NCBI GenBank assembly: GCA_038230275.1
Contig: JBBRNO010000068.1
Coordinates: 1-31,932 of the forward strand
Length of the DNA: 31,932 bases
Direction of reading: 5' to 3'
Source of the DNA: JANXXV01 sp038230275
GTDB taxonomy: Bacteria; Acidobacteriota; Terriglobia; Bryobacterales; Bryobacteraceae
Shown here in pieces: positions 24,594 to 31,791 of the stretch. Below the pieces are notes generated by a model, which did not search any database, had not been told where the DNA came from, and was given only the letters and a program-made list of their open reading frames with translations. Each line of letters begins with the position of its first letter. Position 1 is the stretch's first letter. The position numbers and the translations under genes are program-made.

Positions 24594-24836
24594 ATGTTCG
24601 ACACCGTGCTCTCCCTGCTAACCGGCGTCTTTGGCTTGATGGCCATCCTGGGACTGTGGCTTCTCTTGCAAGCCGTCGTTCGAAGAAGTTCCGGCTGCGG
24701 CGAAGGCAAGGATGTGCTCGATTATCTCGGCCACGGCTGCGGCGGCTGCAAAGGCTCCAGTTCGTGTACCAAACGCAGGAATGTCACCGGCGCGGAAACG
24801 CCGGAAAGTGAATCGAAAAATCATGAACTTGTCTGA
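24594..24836 (+). CDS. Four-cysteine membrane mini-protein, NqrM-like by architecture
   Basis: This 80-residue protein has one transmembrane helix (about 5-29) followed by a short basic turn and exactly four cysteines: Cys35, Cys49, Cys52 and Cys58, within a Gly-rich stretch (GHGCGGCKGSSSC). NqrM, the known maturation factor for the iron centre of Na+-NQR, has the same plan of one helix plus four cysteines. The position directly after rnfA, which holds the matching iron site, supports an Rnf counterpart. Homology is not proven by eye, and the cysteine spacing differs from what I recall for NqrM. I chose ATG 24594 because GGAGG lies 6 nt upstream; the frame opens two codons earlier at a TTG. 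It overlaps the reductase gene by 14 bp. A FeoB-associated cysteine-rich protein is an alternative reading. Confidence 0.72.
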   Translation: MFDTVLSLLTGVFGLMAILGLWLLLQAVVRRSSGCGEGKDVLDYLGHGCGGCKGSSSCTKRRNVTGAETPESESKNHELV

Positions 24837-25686
24837 ATACGATGTCAGCAATCCCTACGCGGCCACGCTGGTAAGCAGCGAGCGCATCACTCCCGCCCAG
24901 TGGGAGGCGGAAGTCCGCCACATGGTGCTGCAACTGCCCGAGCCGCATTTCAGCTTTCGGGAAGGCCAAAGCGTCGGCGTGCTGGTCCCCGGCCCCCACG
25001 ATTTCGGCAACCGGCACCACCTGCGCCTATACTCCATCGCCTCTCCGCGGGAAGGCGAGAGTGGCCGCGAAGGCGCCATAGCCATCTGCGTGCGCCGCTG
25101 CTATTACATCGACGACATCAGCGGAGAACGCTATCCCGGCAAAGCGTCAAACTATCTCTGCGACGCCGCACCCGGCGATTCCATCCAAATCACCGGCCCC
25201 TACGGCTCCCGCTTCCTCGTCCCGGAAGACGACACCAGCAACCTGTTGATGATCGGCGTCGGCACCGGCATCGCCCCATTCCGCGCCTTCGTCCGGCATA
25301 TCTATGAAAAGCGCGGCGGCTGGAACGGAAAAGTGCGGCTCTTCTACGGAGCCAATGCCGGGATGGAATTGCTCTACCAGAACGAGATTAAGAAGGACCT
25401 CGCACTCTATTACGACGAAAAATCCTTCAAGGCCTTCGAGGCCGTCAGTCCGCGCCCGCACTTCGATGTCGCGCCCGCCCTAGACCGCGTCCTCACGGAG
25501 AATTCACAGGAGGCATGGGATCTCATTCAGGATCCCAAGACGCACGTCTACCTCGCCGGCCTGGTGGACGCCGCGAAGAAATTCGAAAAAGCAATGATCG
25601 CCGCCGCCGGCTCTCCCAACGCCTGGCAGGAAACCCGCGACAAACTGATCGCCGAGGGACGCCTTTCCGAACTTCTCTACGAATAG
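24823..25686 (+). CDS. Plant-type ferredoxin-NADP(+) reductase
   Basis: This 287-residue FAD enzyme would exchange electrons between ferredoxin and NADP(H). The FAD site has Arg68-Leu-Tyr-Ser71 and GKASNYLCD (106-114). The NADP site has GVGTGIAPFRAF (145-156), followed by the VYLAGL strand, and the C-terminus ends Tyr-Glu, close to the terminal Tyr of plant-type enzymes. The segment AICVRRCYYI corresponds to the plant form's LCVKRLVY. The ATG lies inside the end of the four-cysteine gene, which points to the same operon; the longer open frame from 24712 is not needed. Having this enzyme in an rnf operon would link the ferredoxin pool to both NADH (through Rnf) and NADPH. A BoxA-like oxygenase reductase is a less likely alternative, since the BoxA ferredoxin domain is missing. 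Confidence 0.9.
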   Translation: MNLSEYDVSNPYAATLVSSERITPAQWEAEVRHMVLQLPEPHFSFREGQSVGVLVPGPHDFGNRHHLRLYSIASPREGESGREGAIAICVRRCYYIDDISGERYPGKASNYLCDAAPGDSIQITGPYGSRFLVPEDDTSNLLMIGVGTGIAPFRAFVRHIYEKRGGWNGKVRLFYGANAGMELLYQNEIKKDLALYYDEKSFKAFEAVSPRPHFDVAPALDRVLTENSQEAWDLIQDPKTHVYLAGLVDAAKKFEKAMIAAAGSPNAWQETRDKLIAEGRLSELLYE

Positions 25687-25705
25687 CGCGTGATCCAGAG
25701 TGTGA

Positions 25706-25711
25706 TAGGAT
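25706..25711 (+). promoter_or_regulatory. Extended -10 of the SMP-30 lactonase, probably leaderless
   Basis: TAGGAT is preceded by TGA, giving an extended -10 (TGn-TAGGAT), and ends 9 nt before the ATG at 25721. No ribosome site is visible. It lies 20 bp after the reductase stop, so the lactonase probably has its own promoter at the end of the rnf operon. Confidence 0.42.
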
Positions 25712-25720
25712 TCATAGCCA

Positions 25721-26731
25721 ATGCTTCCCACCGCACTCGTCCTTCTACTGGCCCTGGTATTGCCCCTGGCCGCCCAGCACCTGCCTTCCGGCGACCCCGC
25801 CATCCTGCCGCCCGGCGCCAAACTGGAACAAATCTTCTCCGGCGGCATCCTCACCGAAGGCGTCACTTCCGCGCCGGACGGCACCATCTACTTTAGTGAC
25901 GTCACCTTCACCCACGCCTCCAACATGCAGGCCGGCCATATCATGAAGTTCGATCCCAAGACCGGCAAAATCTCGGTGTTCCGCTCACCCAGCGGCATGT
26001 CCAACGGTCTCAAGTTCGACGCCCAGGGACGCCTGCTGGCGGCCGAGGGTGCCGACTACGGCGGCCGCCGCGTCACCCGAACCGACATGAAGACTGGCAA
26101 GGCCGAGATCCTCGCCGCCATGTTCGAGGGCCGTCCCATCAACTCCCCGAACGACATGACCATCGATGAAAAGGGCCGTATCTACTTCAGCGATCCGCGC
26201 TATCTGGGCTATGAGCCAATCGACCAGCCTTTCCAGGCCGTCTATCGAATCGACCCGGACCGCTCCATCCATCGCATCATCACCGACGCCGGCAAACCCA
26301 ACGGAGTTTGCGTCTCGCCCGATCAGCGCACCCTCTATGTGGTCTCCAATGAGAACGGCACCACCGGAATCGGCCGCGTACCGGCATCGGCGCCCGTGGC
26401 CCGCGGCCGCATGGCGCTGCTCACCTATGATCTGGCAGCCGACGGATCAGCCAAATTTCGCGCCGTATTGGTGGATTATTCACCGGAAGACGGCCCCGAC
26501 GGTTTGACCACCGATGTCGAAGGCAATCTCTACGTCGCCGTCCGCCGCATCAGCCGTCCCGGCGTGGTCATCTATTCTCCCGCCGGAAAAGAACGCGCCT
26601 TCATTCCTACGCCCAACCTGCCAACCAATGTAGGTTTCGGCCGCGGCGCGGATGCGAATCTGCTCTATATCACCGAAGGCGGCAACGTCCACCGCATCCG
26701 CATGGTGAAGAAGGGCTATCAGCTCCATTGA
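25721..26731 (+). CDS. Exported SMP-30/gluconolactonase family protein
   Basis: This 336-residue six-bladed beta-propeller has a signal peptide (residues 1 to about 19, cleaved near AAQ). Family metal ligands are visible: Glu46 in ILTEGVT, Asn144 in NSPNDMTID, the asparagine in KPNGVCVSP, and the aspartate in PDGLTTD. Members hydrolyse sugar lactones or related esters, with a divalent metal at the centre of the propeller. Here it would act in the periplasm. It converges on the enolase-superfamily gene, and the two stops overlap by 13 bp. The two enzymes would fit a sugar-acid pathway, but the opposite strands argue against one operon. Confidence 0.9.
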   Translation: MLPTALVLLLALVLPLAAQHLPSGDPAILPPGAKLEQIFSGGILTEGVTSAPDGTIYFSDVTFTHASNMQAGHIMKFDPKTGKISVFRSPSGMSNGLKFDAQGRLLAAEGADYGGRRVTRTDMKTGKAEILAAMFEGRPINSPNDMTIDEKGRIYFSDPRYLGYEPIDQPFQAVYRIDPDRSIHRIITDAGKPNGVCVSPDQRTLYVVSNENGTTGIGRVPASAPVARGRMALLTYDLAADGSAKFRAVLVDYSPEDGPDGLTTDVEGNLYVAVRRISRPGVVIYSPAGKERAFIPTPNLPTNVGFGRGADANLLYITEGGNVHRIRMVKKGYQLH

Positions 26732-28056
26732 CGATCGTTGGTACGATCCACGTTCCACTGCGGAGTCGGCTCAAAGAACCCCGGCTCCAGCAAGTGCTGC
26801 TTCACCACATCGTCGTTCAACGTGACCCCAAGCCCGGGCTTGTCCGGCACGGTGATGAAGCCTTTATTGACAATCGGCTTTTCCACGCCTTCCACTAAAT
26901 CGCCCCACCACGGAACATCCACCGAGTGATTCTCCAGCACCAGGAAATTCTCCGTGGCCGCGGCGCAATGCACATTAGCCATGCAGGAAACCGGACTTCC
27001 TGCAAAGTGCATCGCCATCGCCACTCCATACTCCTGCGCCCCATCACCAATCTTCTTCGTCTCCAGAATCCCGCCAGACGTTGCCAGGTCCGGATGAATG
27101 ATATCCACCGCGTGGTTCCGGCACAATTCCATAAACGGTTCTTTCAGGTAAATATCTTCCCCGGTCAGTATGGGAATATCCACCGCGTCCGTGATCTTCT
27201 TCATTAAATCCGTGTACTGCCAGGGGATCATGTCCTCCAGCCACGCCAGGTTGTACTTCTCCAATTCCTTCCCCAGCCGGATACAGCTATTCACCCCGAT
27301 ATGGCCAAAGTGGTCGGCCGAAAGCGGCACTTCCATGCCCACCTCTTCCCGCACCTGTGCCACATATTCCCCCATCTTCGCAATGCCTTTCGGCGTCAGC
27401 TCGGTTCCGGTGAACATGTGCTGCGTGCGGTCGCCCTGGCCGGTCGATTGGCCGGCCGGCCTCGTCACCGTGCCTGGCACCCCGTCCAAAAGATCGATAC
27501 CCAGATCCATCTTCAGCCACGTGAATCCCTCATCCCGCCGCGCTTTCAGCCGCTGCCCGTATACTTTCGGATCGTGCGATTCCGTAGTATCGGCATAGCA
27601 GCGGATGCGGTCACGAAATTTGCCGCCAATCATCTGATAAACCGGCACCCCGTAAGCCTTGCCCGCCAGATCCCACAGCGCCATCTCGACCGCGCAAACA
27701 CCGCCGCCCTGCCGCCCATGCCCGCCAAACTGCTTGATCTTGCGGAATACCTTATCGATGTTGCAGGGATTCTCGTTCAACAGTCTGCTCTTCAGCATCA
27801 GCGCATAGTTCTTACTTGCGCCGTCACGCACTTCCCCCAACCCATAGATCCCCTGATTCGTATCGATCCGAATGATCGGACACGGCATCGGCGCCCGCGC
27901 CACACTCACCACGCGCATGTCCGTTATTTTCAGATCCGACGGCTTGGATCTGGTGTTCGTATTTTGCGGAAGTGCTTCCAGATCCCGATTGGCCCAGAAG
28001 CCACCTCCCAGAACGGCCGCGCTAGTGAGAAACGATCGACGCCCAAGCTTGCTCAT
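26719..28056 (-). CDS. Tat-exported mandelate racemase/muconate lactonizing enzyme family protein
   Basis: This 445-residue enolase-superfamily enzyme has a Tat signal (Arg6-Arg7-Ser-Phe-Leu plus a hydrophobic run) and so is predicted to be periplasmic, which is unusual for this superfamily. The barrel carries Lys182-x-Asp184, metal ligands Asp248 (ADHFGH), Glu274 (AWLEDM) and Glu300 (TGEDIY), and His350 (AMHFAG) as a likely acid/base with Asp323. Such enzymes abstract a proton next to a carboxylate, and many are sugar-acid dehydratases. The exact substrate is not determinable. I chose ATG 28056 because the Tat motif starts there; the frame extends 10 codons further. Confidence 0.9.
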   Translation of the reverse strand: MSKLGRRSFLTSAAVLGGGFWANRDLEALPQNTNTRSKPSDLKITDMRVVSVARAPMPCPIIRIDTNQGIYGLGEVRDGASKNYALMLKSRLLNENPCNIDKVFRKIKQFGGHGRQGGGVCAVEMALWDLAGKAYGVPVYQMIGGKFRDRIRCYADTTESHDPKVYGQRLKARRDEGFTWLKMDLGIDLLDGVPGTVTRPAGQSTGQGDRTQHMFTGTELTPKGIAKMGEYVAQVREEVGMEVPLSADHFGHIGVNSCIRLGKELEKYNLAWLEDMIPWQYTDLMKKITDAVDIPILTGEDIYLKEPFMELCRNHAVDIIHPDLATSGGILETKKIGDGAQEYGVAMAMHFAGSPVSCMANVHCAAATENFLVLENHSVDVPWWGDLVEGVEKPIVNKGFITVPDKPGLGVTLNDDVVKQHLLEPGFFEPTPQWNVDRTNDRQWS

Positions 28057-28159
28057 GCCTGCATCGAACCGCAATCTGCCTGCCAAACGAAAAGCCCAGC
28101 AAAAGCACCGAATCCAATCGAATCGGGCGACATCAGAGGAAAAGGGCGCGCACGAATCC

Positions 28160-28173
28160 GGGTGTTTTCACCC
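28160..28173. repeat. Short perfect dyad upstream of the peptidase
   Basis: GGGTG-TTTT-CACCC is a perfect 5-bp inverted repeat centred about 18 bp before the -10 element of the peptidase, close to where RNA polymerase would touch a -35 box. It may be an operator or a chance hairpin. Confidence 0.25.
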
Positions 28174-28182
28174 AGGGCGCAT

Positions 28183-28188
28183 TACAAT
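28183..28188 (+). promoter_or_regulatory. -10 element of the papain-like peptidase, probably leaderless
   Basis: TACAAT ends 9 nt before the ATG at 28198. No Shine-Dalgarno sequence is present in the 20 nt before the start. The spacing equals that of the sulfatase and lactonase promoters. Confidence 0.45.
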
Positions 28189-28197
28189 ACCACTACT

Positions 28198-28686
28198 ATG
28201 GGACCCGTCAACATCCGGCATCACATCGCCACCATCCGAACCGGTAACAAGCAGGATTGCTGGGCCGCCTCCACCGCCATGGTGATGCGCCGTCTTTCCA
28301 TCGCGGGCACGGACCACGTCAAATCTCTCGTCCAAACGGCAAAGGTTCCCCTCGACGCTGGCACCCTTCCAGATTCATCCGTTTCTTTGCTGGCCCGTGC
28401 GGTGAAACTCGGCTTCAACGATTTCCAAAGCCGGCCCCTCACTCTGGAAATTCTCGCGCAACTCCTCTCCAGAGGCCCCGTAGCCGCCTTCGGCTTTTTC
28501 AACTATCCCGGAAAGCCCGATCCCTTCAAACACGCCGTCGCCATCTTTGGACTCATTGGCGATGGCACGCCCCGAAACACCACCGTCTATCTCATCGACC
28601 CCTACTCCATCGTCAATCCCTTCACCGGCGACTGGGAACATTTTGACGAACCCGTGGCCGACATCACCTTCGTCCTGTCGTACTGA
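28198..28686 (+). CDS. Papain-like cysteine peptidase, C39/AvrRpt2-like
   Basis: This 162-residue protein has the core of a papain-fold peptidase and little else. The nucleophile is Cys21 in QDCWAASTAMVM, the general base His112 in KHAVAIFG, and the third residue Asp134 in IDPYS. The spacing fits small bacterial papain-like proteins of the C39/AvrRpt2 type. No signal peptide is visible, so it is probably cytoplasmic, or exported by another route. The frame is open far upstream to 27301, but that part is the antisense of the racemase gene. The start at 28198 is supported by a -10 element at the leaderless distance. Its target is unknown. It converges on the amidohydrolase gene, with 12 bp between stops. 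Confidence 0.82.
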   Translation: MGPVNIRHHIATIRTGNKQDCWAASTAMVMRRLSIAGTDHVKSLVQTAKVPLDAGTLPDSSVSLLARAVKLGFNDFQSRPLTLEILAQLLSRGPVAAFGFFNYPGKPDPFKHAVAIFGLIGDGTPRNTTVYLIDPYSIVNPFTGDWEHFDEPVADITFVLSY

Positions 28687-28698
28687 ATCACCCGCACC

Positions 28699-29928
28699 CT
28701 ACTTCGCCGGCGTGTTCCACTCCGCGCTATCCATCCCGTTCAAATCCCACACCACCTTCCCGTCCCGCAGCGTCATCTCCGCCACCAGCTTGCGGGTTCC
28801 GCGCATCTTCAATCTCGCCGAATCCACGAAGCCAAAATCTCCCTCCACCACCCGCAACACCGCGATGTCCGCGCCGGCCCCCACCGAAAGATGCCCCAAC
28901 TCTTCATGCTGAATCTCTTTCGCCGGCGCCCACGTCGACGCGGCAATCACCCGGTCCAGCGGCATGCCCATGTTCAGGAATTTCGACATCACGTTCAGCA
29001 TGTCTTTCATGCCCGCGTTCATGCTGTCGATATGCAAATCGGTGGAAATCGAATCCGGCCAGAAGCCCTGCTTCATCGCCGGCACCGCCTGCCGGAAAGA
29101 AAAACTCCCGCCTCCGTGCCCCACATCGAAAATAACGCCTCGCTTCCGCGCTTCAAATAGGTAGGGCAGCACCTTCCCATCCCCATCCAGCATTGGAACC
29201 GCGCGCAAATACGCATGAGTGGAAATATCTCCCGGCCGCAGATGCTTCAGCACCAGTTCCTGAAAGGGACGCTCCGGACGAAACGTCGCAAAGTCCACCA
29301 TCACCGGGATATGCGCCAGATTTCCCGCCTCCACTGCACGATCCACCGCGATCCATTCCGGGCCCGCATAGTGCGCTACTTTGATTCCCACCACCACGTC
29401 ACTGTGCCGTTTGGCAACCTCGGCCGTCTTCCGCGGCTCCATGTCTTTCGTGTTCTGTTCCACGTCCGGCCGCCCGCCCATGCCACTGCCCACGATATTC
29501 AGCATGGCGAACACACGCGTCTTGGACCGGTTGATAATCTGATCGCGAAACTCCCCAAAATTGCGCCAGCCCGAACTGCCGGCATCCACCACCGTGGTCA
29601 CGCCGCTGCGAAACGTGAAGCCGTCCGGCCGCACGCAGTCTTCACCAAGATACTCACGCCCCATGCTGCCGGCGAATACATGCGTGTGGATATCCACCAG
29701 CCCCGGCGTGACATACAGCGACGAGATATCAATCGACTTCCGCCCCTCCCCCGCCGGAATATTCGCCGCCACCGCCGCAATCTTCCCCTGCGAAATTCCA
29801 ATATCCCGGATGGCGGAAATGTTGTTCTTCGCATCCACCAGGTGTCCGCCTTTCAGCACCAGGTCATAGCGCGGCTGTGCACCCGCGCTCAACACACATA
29901 ACAAGAAGACCAAACTAATCCGCATCAT
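28699..29928 (-). CDS. Exported amidohydrolase/deacetylase family metalloenzyme
   Basis: This 409-residue enzyme has a signal peptide (residues 1 to about 18) and the binuclear metal site of the amidohydrolase superfamily: His81-x-His83 in VDIHTHVF, Lys183 (probably carbamylated) in GIKVAH, His238 in STHAY, His271 in DVGHGGG, and Asp297 in STDLH. The family hydrolyses C-N or C-O bonds in cyclic amides, N-acyl amino acids and similar compounds. I chose ATG 29928 because AAAGGAT lies about 8 nt upstream; an in-frame ATG follows immediately at 29925, and the open frame back to 29961 is not needed. The SelA-like gene tail ends 4 bp upstream on the same strand. Related amidohydrolases are often encoded beside SelA/aminotransferase-like genes, so this one may have lost its partner. 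Confidence 0.9.
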   Translation of the reverse strand: MMRISLVFLLCVLSAGAQPRYDLVLKGGHLVDAKNNISAIRDIGISQGKIAAVAANIPAGEGRKSIDISSLYVTPGLVDIHTHVFAGSMGREYLGEDCVRPDGFTFRSGVTTVVDAGSSGWRNFGEFRDQIINRSKTRVFAMLNIVGSGMGGRPDVEQNTKDMEPRKTAEVAKRHSDVVVGIKVAHYAGPEWIAVDRAVEAGNLAHIPVMVDFATFRPERPFQELVLKHLRPGDISTHAYLRAVPMLDGDGKVLPYLFEARKRGVIFDVGHGGGSFSFRQAVPAMKQGFWPDSISTDLHIDSMNAGMKDMLNVMSKFLNMGMPLDRVIAASTWAPAKEIQHEELGHLSVGAGADIAVLRVVEGDFGFVDSARLKMRGTRKLVAEMTLRDGKVVWDLNGMDSAEWNTPAK

Positions 29929-29932
29929 GCCG

Positions 29933-30200
29933 TTATCCTTTCGCATTCTTCCTCGCCGCATTCAGAATCTCCCGCAGACGCCTGCCCACAATCAGTTCCT
30001 CGCCCGTCTGCATCGTCAGCGAGATAATTTGCAAATGGTTCCTACGCGGCGTCTTCGGATCGCCCTCGCTCACCGCGGACACCATACTCGGATTCGACGC
30101 CGTCAGCACTTCAATCCTGGGCTCGCCCTCGCGCAATTGCCGGTCGCAGTCCGCCACACTGAACTTCCACGCCGCTTCATCCCAGTGAACGGTCAGCGTC
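29933..30200 (-). pseudogene. C-terminal fragment of a SelA/class V aminotransferase-like gene
   Basis: The last 88 or so residues of a frame read like the tail of a SelA-like PLP-dependent protein. A strand-rich start (PTLTVHWDEAAWKF) is followed by LREGEPRIEVL and then by TGEELIVGRRLREIL, which matches the family's end pattern of GEP-x-I followed by GE-x-x-IV-x-RRL. The catalytic domain with the PLP lysine is absent. Upstream of about 30200 the resemblance stops where an M20-like piece begins on the other strand. The stop lies 4 bp before the amidohydrolase start, so the two were probably one operon before truncation. The family call is by eye. Confidence 0.52.
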
Positions 30201-30201
30201 G

Positions 30202-30396
30202 GAAGCCACGCTGATGGTGCGGCCGTTGCCGGACGAGGACATACCATCGCTGATCCAACGGATGCGGGAAGTGATAGACGACCGCTCAGTGGAAGTGCTC
30301 CTCGCGTGGGGTAGTAGACCAGCCGCGCCACCCATCCGCTCCCCAAACTCGTTCTTGCTGGACTCGACCGCCCGTCCCGGCTTCTTGCCAAGCTGA
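30202..30396 (+). pseudogene. Fragment of an M20 peptidase dimerisation domain
   Basis: This frame reads EATLMVRPLPDEDIPSLIQR, then MREVIDDRSVEVLLAWG, then a proline-rich stretch, and stops at 30394-30396. The pattern (ATL-x-VR-x-LP-x-ED, about 20 residues of helix, DD-x-x-VEV, then proline-rich) is that of the dimerisation domain in M20 carboxypeptidases and deacylases. The metal-binding catalytic domain is missing on both sides. It abuts the SelA-like fragment head to head at about 30200. The following 30397-30445 shows nothing. Confidence 0.52.
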
Positions 30397-30445
30397 CCGT
30401 AAATGAATCCGCGTACCAAATGCGCCTGCGATTGGGTGGCAGCGG

Positions 30446-31183
30446 CTAGCGTAGCGTGGGCGGCACATACTCTGTTCGGAACTGGCCGATGTAAGAGAGA
30501 ACACTGCTTAGAGGCAGAACATCCCCGAGGTCCATATCGATGTCTAGCAAGTTCACTTCGTGCATGATTTCGCAGCGTTCGCCAACAGCTTCAGAAGGGA
30601 CAATCACCCGGAAGCTGTCTGTTGCATCACGACAGGTAGCGTAAACGCAGTGGCTCGTGCTGACGCCAGTAACAATTAACGTGTCCGTGCCGAGCCCGGT
30701 AAGACTCTCGTGGAGATTAGTACCTTTGAAGCTGGATGCGTAGCGCTTTGCGATGAGCCGTTCGCCCGGTTGACGTTCCAGACGGGGATCTAATTTGAAC
30801 AATTCCTCATCGCCGGGCTTCAGATCCATCCTCACTTTCTTGTCGTGCGGTGATGGCGGCATGGCCGGGTCGTAATCCCATGTCGTGAAAAAGATGGGAA
30901 TCTTTGCCGCGCGTGCGGCTCTGAGCAGGGCGCAAGTGGCTTCGACAACGGAGTCCACGTTGCTTCCTTGCGAGTGATTGCGTGGGTCGGTCCACCACAG
31001 TGCCAGGTCTATTACGATCAGCGCTGGGCGCTGTCCATAGCCCACGCGGCCTGCCCAACCGCGCTCAACATATCGTTCTCTGATTTCTGTAAGGTGCGCG
31101 CGAATGGGAGCGCGCAATTCGTCCGGCAGCCGGAGGTCATCGGAGCCAAAGGTGGGGACAGCGGTTTTGGATTCAATTACCAT
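30446..31183 (-). CDS. Isochorismatase-fold hydrolase, N-carbamoylsarcosine-amidase-like
   Basis: This 245-residue cysteine hydrolase has the Asp-Lys-Cys triad of the family: Asp59 in LIVIDLALWWTDP, Lys146 in LIAKRYASSF, and Cys179 in VSTSHCVYAT. The ALWWTDP segment, the K-x-x-ASSF-x-GT motif and the C-terminal DIDMDLGDV segment are closer to N-carbamoylsarcosine amidohydrolase than to isochorismatase. It would cleave an N-carbamoyl or amide bond in the cytoplasm. I chose ATG 31183, with GGGAGA 8 nt upstream; the frame is open to 31414, but the added residues look non-coding. It sits alone between gene fragments and insertion-sequence debris, and appears lower in GC than the rnf genes, so it may have been acquired. 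Confidence 0.88.
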   Translation of the reverse strand: MVIESKTAVPTFGSDDLRLPDELRAPIRAHLTEIRERYVERGWAGRVGYGQRPALIVIDLALWWTDPRNHSQGSNVDSVVEATCALLRAARAAKIPIFFTTWDYDPAMPPSPHDKKVRMDLKPGDEELFKLDPRLERQPGERLIAKRYASSFKGTNLHESLTGLGTDTLIVTGVSTSHCVYATCRDATDSFRVIVPSEAVGERCEIMHEVNLLDIDMDLGDVLPLSSVLSYIGQFRTEYVPPTLR

Positions 31184-31200
31184 AATCAACTCTCCCATCG

Positions 31201-31206
31201 ATTGTA
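31201..31206 (-). promoter_or_regulatory. Possible -10 of the isochorismatase-fold gene
   Basis: TACAAT on the minus strand lies 17 bp before the ATG at 31183 and upstream of its ribosome site. No good -35 box is visible. The remaining upstream DNA to 31388 shows no gene. Confidence 0.3.
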
Positions 31207-31388
31207 CGCATCGTGTTGCCCGCATCCTGATTGTGAAGCCGCTTTGCGCAGGCAGACCGGCTTGCGTTACGGACGCAAGGGGACAGCCTGGATCTGGATT
31301 CGACCGTGTTTCAAGCGGCATGGGCAACAACAGGAAGGAGCCACCAATGGCTACAATCCCGGCCGCACGGGGCGGCTGAGCCATCAGC

Positions 31389-31790
31389 CTAAATCCGGCA
31401 GTTGACCAACGCATACAACGGTAGGAAGACGGGATCTGACTCTTTGGTTTTGAGCTGATGCCGAAAGATGAAGCGTAGGAGCCAGCGCCAACGTTGGTTC
31501 AAGGTAAACCGCCCCGCAGTTTGTGCAAGACGCTGTAAGAGTTGACTTACCGAATCCAGAGCCCGTTGAATCGGCTCGGCATGCGCGTGATTGCTGGTGA
31601 TGGTCAACGTCGTCTGGTTCCCGTGCTTGGTTTGGCGGGCCACGCCATGCTAGAGCAGCGGCCGGGTGGTGGTCGCTTCCGTATGCCGGTTCGGGATGGC
31701 TAACCGCGTGAACAGGCTCCACCAGTTGTAGACCAGTGCGCCGATCCGGGCCAGGATCTGGCAGCGTTTCTGATCCTGGGTCGTGAAGCC
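31389..31790 (-). pseudogene. C-terminal transposase fragment with internal stop
   Basis: One minus-strand frame reads continuously like the end of a DDE transposase. It starts at GFTTQDQKRCQILARIGALV, then YNWWSLFTRLAIP, then VARQTKHGNQTTLTITSNHA, and later LNQRWRWLLRFIFRHQL. A TAG at 31652-31650 interrupts it between the RPLL and HGVARQ segments, where one base change from CAG would explain it. The N-terminal and catalytic parts are missing at the boundary with the IS256-type end. The family is probably IS1380- or IS4-like, but I cannot settle it. Confidence 0.62.
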
Positions 31791-31791
31791 A

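Noticed and set aside
27301..28197. N-terminal extension of the papain-like peptidase
   Set aside because: It runs antisense through the racemase gene, and the peptidase motifs and the -10 element all point to the ATG at 28198.
31184..31414. Longer N-terminus for the isochorismatase-fold hydrolase
   Set aside because: The added residues look non-coding, and the ATG at 31183 has a good ribosome site.
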